DNA of 64,000 nucleotides from Corallium rubrum (taxonomy: Eukaryota; Cnidaria; Anthozoa; Scleralcyonacea; Coralliidae). This document shows, piece by piece, positions 10,144-21,970 of the stretch; within the stretch, counting starts at the first letter, position 1, and each line of letters starts with the position of its first letter. The DNA lies in contig OZ036005.1 of the NCBI GenBank assembly GCA_964035015.1, positions 10,362,012-10,426,011 on the forward strand, given 5' to 3'. The notes under the pieces are model-generated. The model had not been told where the DNA came from. It did no database searches and saw nothing but the letters and a program-made list of their open reading frames with translations. A program made the position numbers and the translations under genes.

Positions 10144-10710
10144 TATACACTTAATGTCTGCTCCCGAGGAAAACAGTTAGTTTCGTTTTCCCGAGGGTCT
10201 TGATATTTCCCGAGACGAAGTCGAGGGAAACATCGAGACTCGAGGGAAAACAAAACTAACTGTTTCCCGAGGGATCAGACATTAAGTGTTTTGTTATATA
10301 GCTAGAGTTTCACTGAATAATTTCGACGTTTATCAAGGGAAAGTACACAAAAGACAAACGCTAAGACTTACCAAAACATTTCGCCTGGCTCCGTAATTTC
10401 ACTTCAACCAAACAAATATGAGTCTCAGAACAAAAGAACAGCAATACATTTCTCCAGTTAATCTTCACACATGCTTTGAAGACCTATAAATATTCTTTTT
10501 TTCGTACCAAACAAGCTTTTGTTGATAGGATGCCACGAAGAGTTCCAAGTTATAGCAGGCAACAATTGAAAACTTATTGACCAAGCAGGCAATAAGTTCT
10601 CAATTATTGCCCGCTCGGTAGACATTGAAATATAGCTAAGGTCATGTGACCACAAACCAACCAATGACAGTCATCGTTGCATCCAGTGAAACTCTATGGC
10701 TATATAACAA
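10144..10710 (-). mobile_element. Family A element copy 3 (inverted)
   Basis: Reverse complement of family A copy 1, almost full length, from TATACACTTAATGTCTGC to the CATCCAGTGAAACTCTATGG end. Both internal hairpins are retained. Confidence 0.75.
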
Positions 10711-10978
10711 TGGTGCTTATTATACAACTGCATTAAAAACTGTCCAAATAACGCTAAAAACGGGTACAAATATACAGCGATATTTGGATAGTTATTTGGA
10801 TAGTATAGAAAACCGGTTTGACAGATTTTGTTAGCCAATCAAATTTATCACTCGGGAACTACTTCATGTATGCTTATTATTTCGTCCTGGTTTTGTCCTG
10901 GTGCAAGTCACGCTACTTCTCTGCCCTTTTCAGAGTTTTCTTTTTCCATAAAAGTTTGTTGGTCAGAGCAGTTGTGTA
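10711..10978. other. Repeat-derived spacer, no gene seen
   Basis: Contains TACAGCGATATTTGGATAG twice in degenerate form near 10772-10803. The ORFs here show no recognisable domain. Confidence 0.4.
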
Positions 10979-11057
10979 ATAAATCTCTTATAAGATGTTT
11001 TGGTGTGTAGTATCGCTGTATATTTTTACTCGTTGTTTGTATTTTGACTCGCCCTGC

Positions 11058-11092
<35 letters not shown>

Positions 11093-11132
11093 TACAGCGA
11101 TACTACACACCAAAACATCTAATAAGATATAA
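10979..11132. repeat. Long imperfect hairpin with GC-rich apex
   Basis: Arms of about 60 nt (TAAGATGTTTTGGTGTGTAG ... TATCGCTGTATATTTTTACT and complement) meet at ACTCGCCCTGCGGGCTCGTC (about 11048-11067). One of a series of hairpins with a similar CTCG..GCGG..CTCG apex in this window. Confidence 0.8.
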
Positions 11133-11682
11133 ATATTAGATTAGACAATGGTGTATATTAGTACCCAATGGTCTCATGTTGAATTTATAATTAAGAAATG
11201 TGGTAAAAAAAACCCGGTCTTTTGTTTGTGTCGTTTATTATCTGATTTCTTAATCATGAATTCAGTTAGCGGGACCTTTACCGGATATATTTTAAAAGCA
11301 AATAGAGGCGAAAAGCAAAATCTGTAAAAATATGGTTGAGATTCAGGGAATAATTTAGGAGAGATCCCCCGGTCCACATATAGCTAAAAAAGAATAGGCT
11401 GATCTACATGGATAGTCTTAAAATTATACATTGCATGAAATCATTGTGTAAAGTTGGAAGTCTTTTCTTTGCAAAACTTCATATTTTATTGTATTTAATC
11501 CATCAGTGTCTTTATGTTCTTTCCACTTTTTCAAAGTTTTGTATCTAAAAACATATGCAAAAGTTTTGAGAAAATGAAGTATTTTTTACATTCCCCAAGA
11601 ATCAAGAGGATAATTTTTTCCATGTCGCGTAATATGCGCAAAACTGATTTCTACTGATCTACCTAATATCAAAACTCAAGAC
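11133..11682. other. Intergenic, nothing recognised
   Basis: AT-rich, stop-rich in all frames apart from a 67-codon minus-strand ORF with no recognisable domain. Confidence 0.4.
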
Positions 11683-12367
11683 TTAAGGTGGCTCCATACA
11701 GTTTCTTGAAAAATGAAAAATACAAGTTTGAGAGTCCAAAACACGTGGTTAAACAATTCGGAAAAAGAATAAAACTAAATGTTATGCATAGTTAAACAGT
11801 CGGACACTCAAAAACCGTTACCAAATAAATAGCAACAGTTGTTGCTATGGCAACAATGACATTTCAAAATGGCTTCCAACTACCCTTCAAACTAATGTAA
11901 TTCGAGAAAAACTTTGGTGACCCCCAATTTTTTTTTTCATTAAAACTTTCCTATAAGTATGAGTAATCAATAGGCCGATTTAAAAAAGTTTCTGTAGAAC
12001 GAAATCTTTTTAAAAATTAACAAACAAGATTTTTCAAAAAAAAAATTATTCTTTCTACAGAATTTTTTTTTAAATCGGCCTATTGATTACTCATACTTCA
12101 AGAAAAGTTTTAATGAAAAAAAATTGGGGGTCACCAAAGTTTTTTCGAATTAAATTAGTTTGAAGGATAATTGGCAGCCATTTTGAAACGTCATTATTGC
12201 CATAGCAACAACTGTTGCTATTTATTTGGTAACAGTTATTGATTGTCAGACAGTTTAACTATGCATAACATTTAGTTTTATTCTTTTTTGGAATTGTTTA
12301 TGCACGTGTTTTCGACTTTCAAATTTGTATTTTCCATTTTCCAAGAAACTGTGTGGAGACACCTTAA
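11683..12367. mobile_element. 685-bp foldback MITE with TTAA ends
   Basis: A nearly complete inverted repeat: arms of about 310 bp from TTAAGGTGGCTCCATACAGT to the centre near 12020-12040 and back to ...GTGTGGAGACACCTTAA. TTAA at both ends (11683-11686, 12364-12367) fits the TSD of piggyBac or Kolobok superfamilies. The arms share AGCAACAGTTGTTGCTATGG and CGGCCTATTGATTACTCATA. Arm divergence suggests an old insertion. No transposase. Confidence 0.85.
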
Positions 12368-12461
12368 ATATTTCCCAAATCGGGTTTTGAAGGCTATTCA
12401 CCGAGAATACGGGACGACATAGATAAAAAAGATAGATAAATTAGATCTACGAGTTGTGAAG

Positions 12462-12608
12462 TAATATTTCAAATCCGAGTTAGTGTTCTAGACGTGGTTT
12501 CTAAATCCTATGTGCCGTTAACAATAGCGAGGCGCAGCCGAGCTATTGTTAACGGCACATGGGATTTGGCAACCAAGTCTAGAACACTAACGAGGATTTG
12601 AAATAGCT
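12462..12608. repeat. Long hairpin with apex GAGGCGCAGCCGAGC
   Basis: Arms of about 60 nt: ATTTCAAATCCGAGTTAGTG, TTCTAGACGTGG and GTGCCGTTAACAATAGC, mirrored downstream. The flanking CTCACACATCATTAGATATT (12611-12630) recurs inverted at 13413-13438, suggesting that 12462-13440 is the remnant of one larger element. Confidence 0.75.
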
Positions 12609-13584
12609 TCTCACACATCATTAGATATTCATTGCAATGAGGGCAATCACAACAGACTAGTCGCCAAGCGCTTGCAGAGACAAGGGGAAATTTTGTTTTA
12701 AAACAGCCAGGAGTTTTGGTTCGCAAGGCGTTGGATTTATTGGATAACATACATTAGATTATGTTGAATAGCAGGATCAATTTAGCCAGGACTGATATTG
12801 AGCAGAGAAAATATAGGTGACAATTGGAATAATGTAGAACTTTACAAACTAAAGAAGACAGAAGATGTTAATGGACTAATGGTCGATACCGGAGAAAACA
12901 AAGCGTGAGGTGACTGTCTTGTATACTTTTATATGTACTTCATAATATTATGAAAGGTAGATGGATGTTTAAACTTCATTACTTCAATCAGTCTGCAAGC
13001 AACATCACTGTTTTAGTGCTTTTCGTAGGTTTCTGTCTGTCGTCGAATAACTTAAATTGCACCAACGTAAGTTTGGTTTCTTGTTAGTCTATTTTACTTG
13101 TAATACATGTATCGCATGTAGTCGCTTATATTGTGAAGCGCTGTTAGGTAAAAAAATCTGTTGTATTTGGAACTGGTTTCTATAGCGACAGAAAATTGTA
13201 TTGGGAAATGATTTCTAAATACAGCGTACTGTATTTAGAAATGTTTTCTAAATACAGTTTACTGTATTTAAAAAACATTTCTAAATACAGTATTGAAATT
13301 TTAAATTAACATATGTATTGTTCTCGCACTTGAATTAATTGGTGTCTGGTTTAGACTGGGTTTCTAGGTAAGTACATGTGACGTAAGTCAAGCAACCGGA
13401 TTGGCCGAAATGCTATGAATATCTAATGATGTGTGAGAACGTTGTTTACGGGAGCGTGCCAGTGATCTCTATATAAACTGGATTGCTCATCTAGCTCCAA
13501 AAATTAAGCCAGCAGAGATGACAAATTGGGAGTACCAAGATGGCCGCCACAGCACGATAAGAGACAAAACAAGCCACATTAATT
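12609..13584. other. No gene seen; cluster of short palindromes at 13208-13295
   Basis: Three to four overlapping palindromes of the TTTCTAAATACAG / CTGTATTTAGAAA type occur at 13208-13295. A TATA-like CTATATAAACTG at 13469-13480 lies within about 25 bp that also occur inverted at 20562-20588, so it is part of a dispersed repeat rather than a gene promoter. Confidence 0.45.
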
Positions 13585-13950
13585 AACAAATAAAACATAA
13601 AGCTCCGTGCATATGTACTCTTATAAAGGCACGTTTGGCGTCATTTGAACACGAAAGACGTTGAGTAGAGGCACGAGGAGATAGCCGAGTGTCTTCACAA
13701 TTCTTTCGTGTTCAAATCACGTCAAACGTATCTTTATACGAGTACGTATGCACAGGAGCGATATGTTTTATTTGTTTTATAAAATAAGAAGAGGAAAAAT
13801 CAAACTAAAAGTGAGGTAGTTTAGGAATTTGGCGGGCTTTTCCGGCCAGCTGACGCCATTCTACGCCATTCATGATCTATGTTCTCTTATAAATGCACGG
13901 AGCCCAGCCAATCAGAGCGTGCGTAGAGGGCACCTTATTTTATAAAACAA
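13585..13950 (+). mobile_element. Family C hairpin element, copy 1
   Basis: From AACAAATAAAACATAAAGCT to GGCACCTTATTTTATAAAAC. A large hairpin at 13610-13755 (arms share GTGCATATGTACTCTTATAA and TTTGAACACGAAAGA) folds at GAGGAGATAGCCGAG. The right end has GCCAATCAGAGCGTGCGTAG. Copies: 21971-22335 (inverted) and 59889-60239; a relative is at 25425-25866. Confidence 0.75.
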
Positions 13951-14228
13951 TTTATGTTATTTGTATCAAACAAAGAACACTGTACAAGGTTTAGAAGCTT
14001 AGTTTTTGCATTTGTTAGCATTATTAAGCAGTAAAACTTGTTATTTCATATTTTTTTACTCTGCCCGGTAATCGATAAACTTGCCTACATCACAAAACTC
14101 GTAAAAATACAACAAAAACAGTCAATAACTTAATTTTGAAACAGTTTATGTACCTTTGATAGTAAAATATGTCTTTACAAAGCTTTGAAGTATAATGTTA
14201 GTTGACGATTTCGAACTGTATTTGCTTG

Positions 14229-14233
<5 letters not shown>
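13951..14233. other. Intergenic, nothing recognised
   Basis: AT-rich spacer before the (AT)n tract; no feature supported. Confidence 0.35.

Positions 14234-14287
<54 letters not shown>
14234..14287. repeat. (AT)n microsatellite
   Basis: Uninterrupted AT dinucleotides, about 27 units. The Ile/Tyr ORFs on both strands come from this repeat. Confidence 0.97.
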
Positions 14288-14290
<3 letters not shown>

Positions 14291-14460
14291 CAGTGGAGCG
14301 TATATGATCGAAAATGGTGTACCTTTCTGGAAATTCCTCTGCTACTGAATGAGTATGATACATCATTGTATAAATGCCACTAAATGACGAAGGACTGGTT
14401 ATTCTATGACCAGCAGCACGCAATCTACAGAATGATTTAAGTATAACAAATGCTAGTATA

Positions 14461-14845
14461 AGGGGCTGTTCACATGAAGCGGGTTAGGGGGCTATAGCCC
14501 GGTAACCGGGCTGATTTTAAGACGACTATTTGAGAAATGCAGAATGACATAACAAAGCAAAATTTTAGTCGTTTTTCTGCAAGCATAGCACACCATTTGA
14601 CACCAGAACGAAAGAGAATCGGCCGTCGGCATACATGCTACGCTCGATCTGCCTGTCGTTTCATGAATCGCTAGCCAGAATGAACGCCTAACCAGACGTC
14701 TTATTATAAATCGAAATATAGTAAGCTTTGAGCACTGCCGAAAATATTGAACGTAGTTTCTAACGTTTCGAGCGAAGGCCATTCGTCAGAGAGAAACGTC
14801 TTATTACTCGGGCTACTGTGGTAGGCCGAGTCTAGGTTTCGGCTC
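14461..14845. mobile_element. Remnant of an element with GGTTAACCGGG-like start; degenerate hammerhead-like core
   Basis: CTGTTCACATGAAGCGGGTT at 14466 is a start seen in other elements here (54510, 61150). At 14755-14850 a dispersed block reads on the minus strand CTGACGA ... GAAACGTTAG, with TAGACTCGGCC and AGTAGCCCGAG further right; the last part recurs at 7452-7500, 15600 and 19480. The CUGANGA...GAAA spacing recalls a hammerhead core, but stem II and the cleavage-site helix do not pair convincingly. Confidence 0.4.
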
Positions 14846-15114
14846 CGTTATTATTATTTATTATTATTATTATCATCATCATCATCATCATCATTATCAT
14901 CATCATCATTATCATCATTATCATCATTATCATCATCATTATCATCATCACCACCATCATCACCACCATCACCATCACCATCACCATCACCATCATCATC
15001 ACCACCATCACCACCATCACCATCACATCAACATCAACATCACCATCACCATCACCATTACCATCACCATCACCATCATCATCACCATCACCATTACCAT
15101 TATCATTATCATTA
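14846..15114. repeat. (ATC/ATT/ACC)n trinucleotide-hexanucleotide microsatellite
   Basis: Interspersed CAT, ATT and CACCAT units over about 270 bp. The His- or Asp/Met-rich ORFs across it are artefacts. Confidence 0.95.
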
Positions 15115-15874
15115 TTTTGTCTATGTTTCGAAATGGCAATCAATACGTCATCTCATCAGGCCTTGCGCGGCTGATGATGCGTGATAAATGCTAATCTTTA
15201 TGCTATTGCTTTCTTTCTTCGCTTAATTTCCTGAATCCTGATGTCTGATCAAGTTGTTTGAAGTCAAGTGTTCTTTCTTGGACTTGTTCAGTGTGTTTGC
15301 ACAGACAGAGTTATTGTTCAATAATGTCGCTGGCAGGTAATCTTGATCTTATAATTATATACGCTTACAATCGCTGACTAAACATGATCATGCTGGGTTG
15401 ATATTTAACACCTAAGGGGACTGGACATATGAACGCTGTGTGGAAATACAGGCAATCGTGTTTTGTGTATTGCAAATTGTGTTTTCTATCAGAGAATTAG
15501 ATTGTGTTTTGACTATTTTCTGTGACCAATGATGTTTGGACTTTTAAAGATTTTAGCACTGCATGCGACGATGTGAGTGACTGCAGCTGCGAGTTTGCAG
15601 TAGCCCGGGTGAACGCCTGACAAGGCGTCTTGTTATAAATTAGATTGCGCTAAAGCACGCTGTGATTGGTCTACGGGTTACACCAGAGCTATCGCTCATT
15701 AGGCAGGGTTGGGTCGAGAACTAAGCCAAAAAATATAGGGTACAAGATACTAACTACTATGTACTAGTGATCAGTAGAATTGCTGAGTAAATATATATAT
15801 TTTGTCGGCTACTTTTAGTCGGAGCTTATTACTGGGGCATTTAAGCGGAATCGACGTTTCTTTTGTGGAGGTTT
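15115..15874. other. No gene seen
   Basis: Contains the dispersed GTGAACGCCTGACAAGGCGT hairpin (about 15610-15632), also at 19488-19510 (GAACGCCTGACGTAGGCGTC). Otherwise unassigned. Confidence 0.4.
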
Positions 15875-16361
15875 AATAAGCGAGTTTCAGGGTATTGCGT
15901 GCGCATTATTTTTTTAAAAAAACTGGCAAACTCCACTCAAAGTAAACGTAATGTTTAAAATCAACAAAGTATAGATACAGTTTCTGGATGTTTAACACTG
16001 TTATTCTGATGTTGTTGGCTCGCTAGCAAGTCTGTTTGCCATTGTTTACTTTGTGGGGAGCCAGCCAATTCCTTTGTAAAATGATGCGCGCAATACCCTG
16101 AAATTCGCCTATAGGCGAGTTTCAGGGTGTTGCGCGCGCATCGTTTTGGAGAGAAATTGGCGGGCTCTTGGCGGGCTCCCCACAAAGTAAGCAATGGCAA
16201 ACAGACTTGCTAGCGGGCCAACAACAGCAGAATAACAGTGTTAAACATCCAGAAACTGTATCTATACTTTGTTTATTTTAAACAGTACGTTTACTTTGAG
16301 GGGAGCTTGCCAGTTTTTTTGAAAAATGATGCGCGCGCAACACCCTGAAACTCGCCTATTG
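15875..16361. mobile_element. Palindromic foldback element, two ~240-bp arms
   Basis: The arms meet at GCCTATAGGC (16107-16116) with no spacer. Each arm carries GGCGAGTTTCAGGGT, TGCGCGCGCAT, CAACAAC/GTTGTTGGCTCGCTAGC and AGATACAGTTTCTGGATGTT. Since each arm also ends with the same GGCGAGTTTCAGGG, the structure looks like two head-to-head copies of one element. TSD not clear. Confidence 0.75.
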
Positions 16362-18278
16362 AAAAATATGAAATTTTAATTTTATTGTATTCGATTTCAT
16401 GAAGCTTACTTGTCTAAACTGGGATGGAGGGAAGGGGGGGGGGGGGGAGGGTGTTAATATGGGTCCCTGAAAGGAAACCAACTAAGCACCCCAAGTTATG
16501 ATCTATATTAATCACTACAAAGCAAATACGTCACGCCACTGAGGCTAAGCATATACTGTTTATAATGAAATTTTTACTATTGATTAGACAGGAAACACTA
16601 CATACATTTACACATGCCCTTGCCACTAACCTTTCAGATATGTCGTCATCCTCCCCTCCCCACCCCCAATATCTGTTCGGATAACCATTCACTGCTTTGA
16701 ATTGTTCAGGACGGATTGCCGAAACACCACCAAATATATCTTCATATGGAACACTAAGAAACGAGAAGAATCATAATTTCTGTTGCATGCCTATCAGTGT
16801 TAAGTCATGCATATGCTGATGGAGGAGTGGGTGGGCAAGACAGGAAGACATCTCATATTCACAAGGTAGAGCAGGGGGGCTCCTCGAACGACGTCTTCAA
16901 GTAGCGCAGCTACTCACAGCTCTTGGACACAGGAAGCTCCAGAACAATTTTGAAATTCAGAGTGGATTTAATAAAATAATAGAAAATTAAATAAATAATA
17001 GTGGATTTAATAAAATACTAGAGACATTTAGATTGCCGTTTGTTTCCTTTACCTAACGTCTATAACCGCTACTCGACGTTTGAAGTAACACGTTTGTGGT
17101 TCATGTACACGTTTTCGACGGCAAAAGGTCGGTTTTCACGTAAGTCGTTTACGTCCTCACGTCTATCATTCTCAGCCTGGATTTTGTATTATCTCACGTA
17201 TAAATGCTTCTGGTATACAATTTAAGTATTTTTCTTTGATTTGCTGTGAATTTTAAGAGCAAGAAACGAAGATTTTTGCCTTCTTCGTTGTTTAAAGCGT
17301 GAACACAGGACATAACATGAAAATAAACATGGCGGATTTAACATATAATTGAGTAACTGCCCTAATTAATAGAAAATCTATTTATTTCTTCTTGTGTATC
17401 AAGAAGGAAGCTATTCTATTTAGTAGCTTTGGATTAATTCTTGTATTATTTACTGGCATATAAATTCGGTTTTTTTTCTGCAGTTAATATAAACCTTACA
17501 TTAATCCCATAAGTGTCAATCTAAATGCACAGTGTCCCAACTTCTAACATCAAACGGCAAACCGTGGATCTAAAGGTCTCTAATAATAATTAGTATAAAT
17601 TTACAAGTTTATAATGCAAATCCTCGAATTTCATTGGCTATTGCAGGAGTTTATAATTGGTGATATAAACCTCTGGGATAAGCCAATGAAAGTCACTCTT
17701 TTAAAAAAATGACCAATGACAAAATGCGTAGTATAGCACGAACAATGATCATTAGAGCCAGCGGTTGTTCTGTTAAGCAACAATGGCGCCGAAATTATAA
17801 CGGAGTTGGCAAATGAAAGAAGAAATTGAACATTTAGGCGAAGCAATACGTTCTATAGAAAACAAAACCGGCTACAAAATGGTTAGAATGGAAATTATTA
17901 ATGGTAAGAGCGTTAAATTGTTTATCTGTGTTCGTTTAAAACGAAATAACTGCAAACAAAACACATTTCAAAATTACGCTTGTGTTGACAAGATTTCGTG
18001 ATGTAAACTATATGCTAAATTGAATGTTTCTTTCAACTTTTTGTCACTTTTACAAATCAAATGAGTGGATATATATTGTTTCAATATTGTACATGAAAAT
18101 CCGTGCTAAATTATGCAAGAAAAACTTTACTTTTCCATCAGTTATTGTATGGGCCAAGGAGATGTCCGAAATGACTGTTGAACGTTTGTTGTTGGCAGTT
18201 AAAAAATGTATTAAACGAGCCTCAAAGAATATGTTATGGTCGAGAATTTACTTAACTTTTGCTGGTAAATTTATACTA
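16362..18278. other. No gene seen
   Basis: A 16-bp G run at 16432-16447 and otherwise AT-rich sequence. Short ORFs near 17813-18356 have no recognisable domain; the last is cut by a hairpin. TCATTGGCTATTGCAGG at 17631 and its near complement at 17680 form the ends of a small imperfect inverted repeat. Confidence 0.4.
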
Positions 18279-18386
18279 AAACAATTAGACAACTCGCCCT
18301 CGTTTTCTATGAGCGATAGTCAACTCGGCTTCGCCTCGTTGACTATTCGCTCATAGAAAACTCGGGCTCGTTGTCTAATTGTTAAA
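18279..18386. repeat. Hairpin with apex CTCGGCTTCGCCTCG
   Basis: Arms AACAATTAGACAACTCG, CTCGTTTTCTATGAGCGATA and their complements, folding at 18326-18344. A clear member of the shared-apex hairpin group. Confidence 0.85.
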
Positions 18387-18688
18387 TATATTCTATATTT
18401 ACCGGTTGATCCGTGCTGGAAAATATTTGCCCGAGTTCTCCGAAGAAGCTGCCGGAGACCGTATAGGTCGAGAGTTGTATTTCAGAGACGGGGACAAATA
18501 CTTTTGAGTATGGACCAACCAAAAAATACATTTTCGAAAACGTTTCTGAAACTGGTTTCAAATAATAGAAGAGTGTGCTAATCAGGGAAACTTGGTTTCT
18601 GAAACAAACTTCGGAAACTTCTCAACATACACTGGAAACTTTTGTTTCTGAAACCGTGTTTCGGGAACTTGTTTCGGAAATTTTCTCT

Positions 18689-19043
18689 ATGTATTCTACA
18701 CTCGAATTTTCCTTCACCAGAAATCCCTAGAGCATGCTATGTAATCGAGTGAAATGCCCAATATTACTTCTAATAAACCCAATTCTCTCCTGGCATTACC
18801 ACCTTAATATATACAGAACTCGCGATCAAGCTCTCGGCAACGGCCTCCGTGGCTCAGTGGTCAGAGCATTGCGCTAGAATCGCAAGGTCGTGGGTTCAAT
18901 TCTGCCGGAAGGCCTGTGTAGTTGCATTTTTCGCAACTGGTCCCGGTTTGGTCTTAAAATGTATGTATTCTACACTCGAATTTTCCTTCACCAGAAATCC
19001 CTAGAGCATGCTGTGTAATCGAGTGAAATGCCCAATATTACTT
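18689..19043 (+). repeat. 81-bp direct repeat flanking a SINE
   Basis: 18689-18769 and 18963-19043 are nearly identical (ATGTATTCTACACTCGAATT ... GTGAAATGCCCAATATTACT), a 274-bp period. The SINE at 18841 lies between them, so the arrangement is a local tandem duplication or recombination product, not a TSD. Confidence 0.85.
18841..18955 (+). mobile_element. tRNA-derived SINE
   Basis: The head resembles a tRNA: A-box-like TGGCTCAGTGG, an anticodon-like stem TTGCG/CGCAA, and B-box-like GGTTCAATTCT. The T stem does not pair properly, so this is not a functional tRNA gene. The tail GTTGCATTTTTCGCAACT forms a small hairpin, as in several invertebrate SINEs. Confidence 0.7.
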
Positions 19044-20002
19044 TCAATAGTGATCAGATGTGATTGACAACTGTCTTGATCGTAAACATGTTCACCTGTG
19101 TGAAGTATGCACCACATTAGGGAACTGAAGATGCCAGGATGACGACGGCGGTTAAAAAGCAATTCAAATTTTAGCATTAAAAAGAAGTCACGGTTAACTG
19201 ACTACTGCATGTATTCAATACTTGAGGCTTGTTTTATAATTCAAAGTGTTAAAACGGTTGCAGTGTCTGTGTTAAGGCAATCTCAGACAACAGTTCTCAT
19301 CACTCCACGAGTCATCGTCGTCCTGAAGACGTGAAAATGCTCTGAGTGGTGTTGTATACAGAGCGAGGACGGTGTTCAGATTACTCTTGTAAGAAGAGTG
19401 TTTTTGTTTGAAGGACGTTGTCTTCGAAGTTGCCGACGTAGATCTTAAGGTCCCTAATCACCCTTCGATTCAGTAACGTAGCCCGAGTGAACGCCTGACG
19501 TAGGCGTCTTGTTAAATTAAATTTTGTGTTAATTTTTCCTTTTTCTATATATTTAGAAACAGAGCAAAATCACTGGAAAATGAGTTTGTTTTTAAACTTG
19601 TCTTTTCAATCCATGAGTGGTCCGGTTGCGAGGTCCGGATAGGAGGATACCAGACCACTCGCAAACCAATCAGAGCATGTAATTCAGTTAGATACCGGAC
19701 GGAGAATGAAAAATCTGATTTTCCCGCCATCTTACGTAGTGGAACATATGACGCATTGCGGCCTTAGAACTTGTTCCCAATCCTAAAGTTGACTGCCATA
19801 AGCAATCTTGACGTCAGCACGGTCAGTTTAACCGGGGGAGGAATAAATAAGTACTCTGTGCCGGGGGAGTCGGAAAAGCCGTAAAGCAAACAACAGATGC
19901 CGGTTCGTTTAGTTTTCACTGTTGTTAAATACAGTCAAAAGATGGCAGGAACACAACACAAAATATTGTTAAGGCATTAAGATTACTATAAAAGGTACAA
20001 TC
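19044..20002. other. No gene seen
   Basis: Dispersed segments include ATCGTAAACATGTTCACC then GTGTGAAGTATGCACCACAT at about 19080-19116. The second is the terminal motif of the 10.3-kb foldback element, and the whole stretch matches 7138-7190 in inverted form. The ORF at 19545-19730 (minus) has no recognised domain. Confidence 0.4.
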
Positions 20003-20183
20003 ATAGTCAATCGAGATATGGTCTGGAAACTCAGCTAAGTCTTTGATCTATCTTTTTGTTCGCCTTTATGCATTTTTGAGCACGGTGCACGGTCACTGAA
20101 CACATTGTATTTTAGTATAATGAACGAATTGTCCAATAGCAACGTTTCAGTTCAATCACTCAACCGTGCTATTTAAATATTAA
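20003..20183 (-). mobile_element. Truncated P1-family MITE
   Basis: Begins with the intact P1 TIR (CATAGTCAATCGAGATATGG) in the orientation of copy 3, and stops after TATTTAAATATTAA, about 181 bp; the other TIR is absent. Confidence 0.85.
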
Positions 20184-20744
20184 GGTTTACCTTGCTTGTG
20201 ACGTCACCAATTTCCTAGTTAATTAGACGCAATATTACATTATTACAACAAGATGGCGGACAGCACGCTGTCTTTAGTCGGAATATTTCAAAACACAAGA
20301 AAGATACAGAAAAATTACAAAAGGTCTTCTTATACCATTTGACGGGTTCTTTCAAATGGGACAAATTTAATTTTTATTGCCAAATACCCTTTAAACCTTA
20401 TTGAGTACTTCTTGTGTCCTTATACTCGTTTAAATTTTCTTAAAATAACTCTTTTTGTCTGTTTTCAATCTACGAAAGCTTATGAACTTCAGTGGCGGCC
20501 ATCTTGGGTAGTGGTCACGTCATCATACAACTGGCACGCAAAATCCGGCCTCAGGCCCCATCCAGTTTATATAGAGATCAGTGATAAAATCGTCTGGCCT
20601 TAGAGTGGAATACTAACGTCTGCTTGGTTCGAAAACGAACCGTATACGGTAGGCAAAGAGTTGAATACGAAAATCTCCGACTATCCTGACCGTGTCTCAA
20701 TAGCTCAGTAGTCAGAGAGCGCAGGTGTATCATTGCTGTTGAAT
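20184..20744. other. No gene seen; truncated tRNA-like SINE head near 20690
   Basis: CAATAGCTCAGTAGTCAGAG at about 20698-20717 resembles an A-box SINE head cut off by the family B insertion at 20745. A 29-codon ORF from ATGGCGGAC (20253) has no recognised domain. Confidence 0.3.
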
Positions 20745-21405
20745 AATATACACTTGTTGACTGGCGCCGAGGGAAACATCGAGTTTTACGGACCCGAAGG
20801 CTTCAATGTCACCCGAGGGCTTTAGCCCGAGGGTGACATTGAAGCCTGAGGGACCGTAAAACTCGATGTTTCTCGAGGCAAAAGTCAACAAGCGTTTTGT
20901 TATACACCAAAGACTTTTAAAATACAAAATACAAAACTGCCTTGAAACTTGCAAACGGCGAAAAGACTTACTAAAACACTTTGACTTTGTCTTCGTAATT
21001 TCAAGTCATTCAACTAAACAAATACACCACACTCAACACTAAGAACAGCTTTAAATTTCTCCAAGTGTTTTCAGAACTTCTTTGAAGATATGTATAGCAA
21101 TTCTTTCTTTCGGAAAATGGACTATTTCGTACCAAAGAAGCTCGAAACAAGCCCTTGTTTTCAAAATGCCCGAAGAGTCCAAAGTTCTTGATCTGATGTA
21201 ATTGTGTATTCACGTGAACAACGCATGATTAAAGCGACGTCAGAGGGAAACATTGCACTGTTTCCTTCTTCGTTGTTGACGTCAGAGGGAAACAGTGCAA
21301 TGTTTCCCTCGGCAGAAAGAAACACTGAGTTTGTTAAACAACACGTGACCATGATTTGACCAATAGGATTTCATTATTGGCAAAGGAAAGTCTTTGGTAT
21401 ATAAC
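20745..21405 (-). mobile_element. Family B element copy 2 (inverted)
   Basis: Reverse complement of 9057-9670 with the same hairpins: 20795-20875 (CGAGTTTTACGG arms) and 21240-21305 (GGAAACATTGCACTGTTTCC arms). It abuts a family A copy directly. Confidence 0.75.
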
Positions 21406-21407
21406 AA

Positions 21408-21967
21408 TAAACACTTATTTACTGGCGCCGAGAGAAACGGTGTGTTTTGTTTTCCCGAGAGTCTTGATATTTTCCAAGACGAAGTCGAGGGAAACATCGA
21501 GACCCGAGGGAAAACAAAACTAACTGTTTCCCGAGGGATCAGACATTAAGTGTTTTGTTATATAGCTTGACTTTCGCTGAATAATTTCGACGTTTATCAA
21601 GGGAAAGTACACAAAAGACAAACGCACCAAAACATTTCGCCTGGCTCCGTAATTTCACTTCAACCAAACAAAGATAAGTCTCAGAACAAAAGAACAGCAA
21701 TACATTTCTCCAGTTAATCTTCACACATGCTTTGAAGAAGATCTAGAAATATTCTTTTTTTCGTACCAAACAAGCTTTTGTTTATAGGATGCCGTGAAGA
21801 GTTCAAAGTTGTAGCGGGCAACAATTGAAAATTTATTGACCGAGCAGGCAATAAGTTCTCAATTGTTGCCCGCTCGGTAGACATTGAAATTTAGCTAAGG
21901 TCATGTGACCACAAACCAACCAATGACAGTCATCGTTGCATCCAGTGAAACTCTAGCTATATAACAA
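21408..21967 (-). mobile_element. Family A element copy 4 (inverted), with a family-B-like start
   Basis: Begins CACTTATTTACTGGCGCCGA, an end typical of family B, then switches within about 30 bp to the family A body (ACTAACTGTTTCCCGAGGGA ... GTCATCGTTGCATCCAGTG). Suggests recombination or template switching between families. Confidence 0.7.
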
Positions 21968-21970
21968 CTC

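Noticed and set aside
13455-13490. TATA-containing promoter
   Set aside because: The same segment occurs inverted at about 20562-20588, so it belongs to a dispersed repeat.
14832-15143. 103-codon Met/Asp/Gly ORF
   Set aside because: Translation of an ATC/ACC microsatellite.
18841-18915. Functional tRNA gene
   Set aside because: The T stem and acceptor stem mispair and a SINE tail follows.
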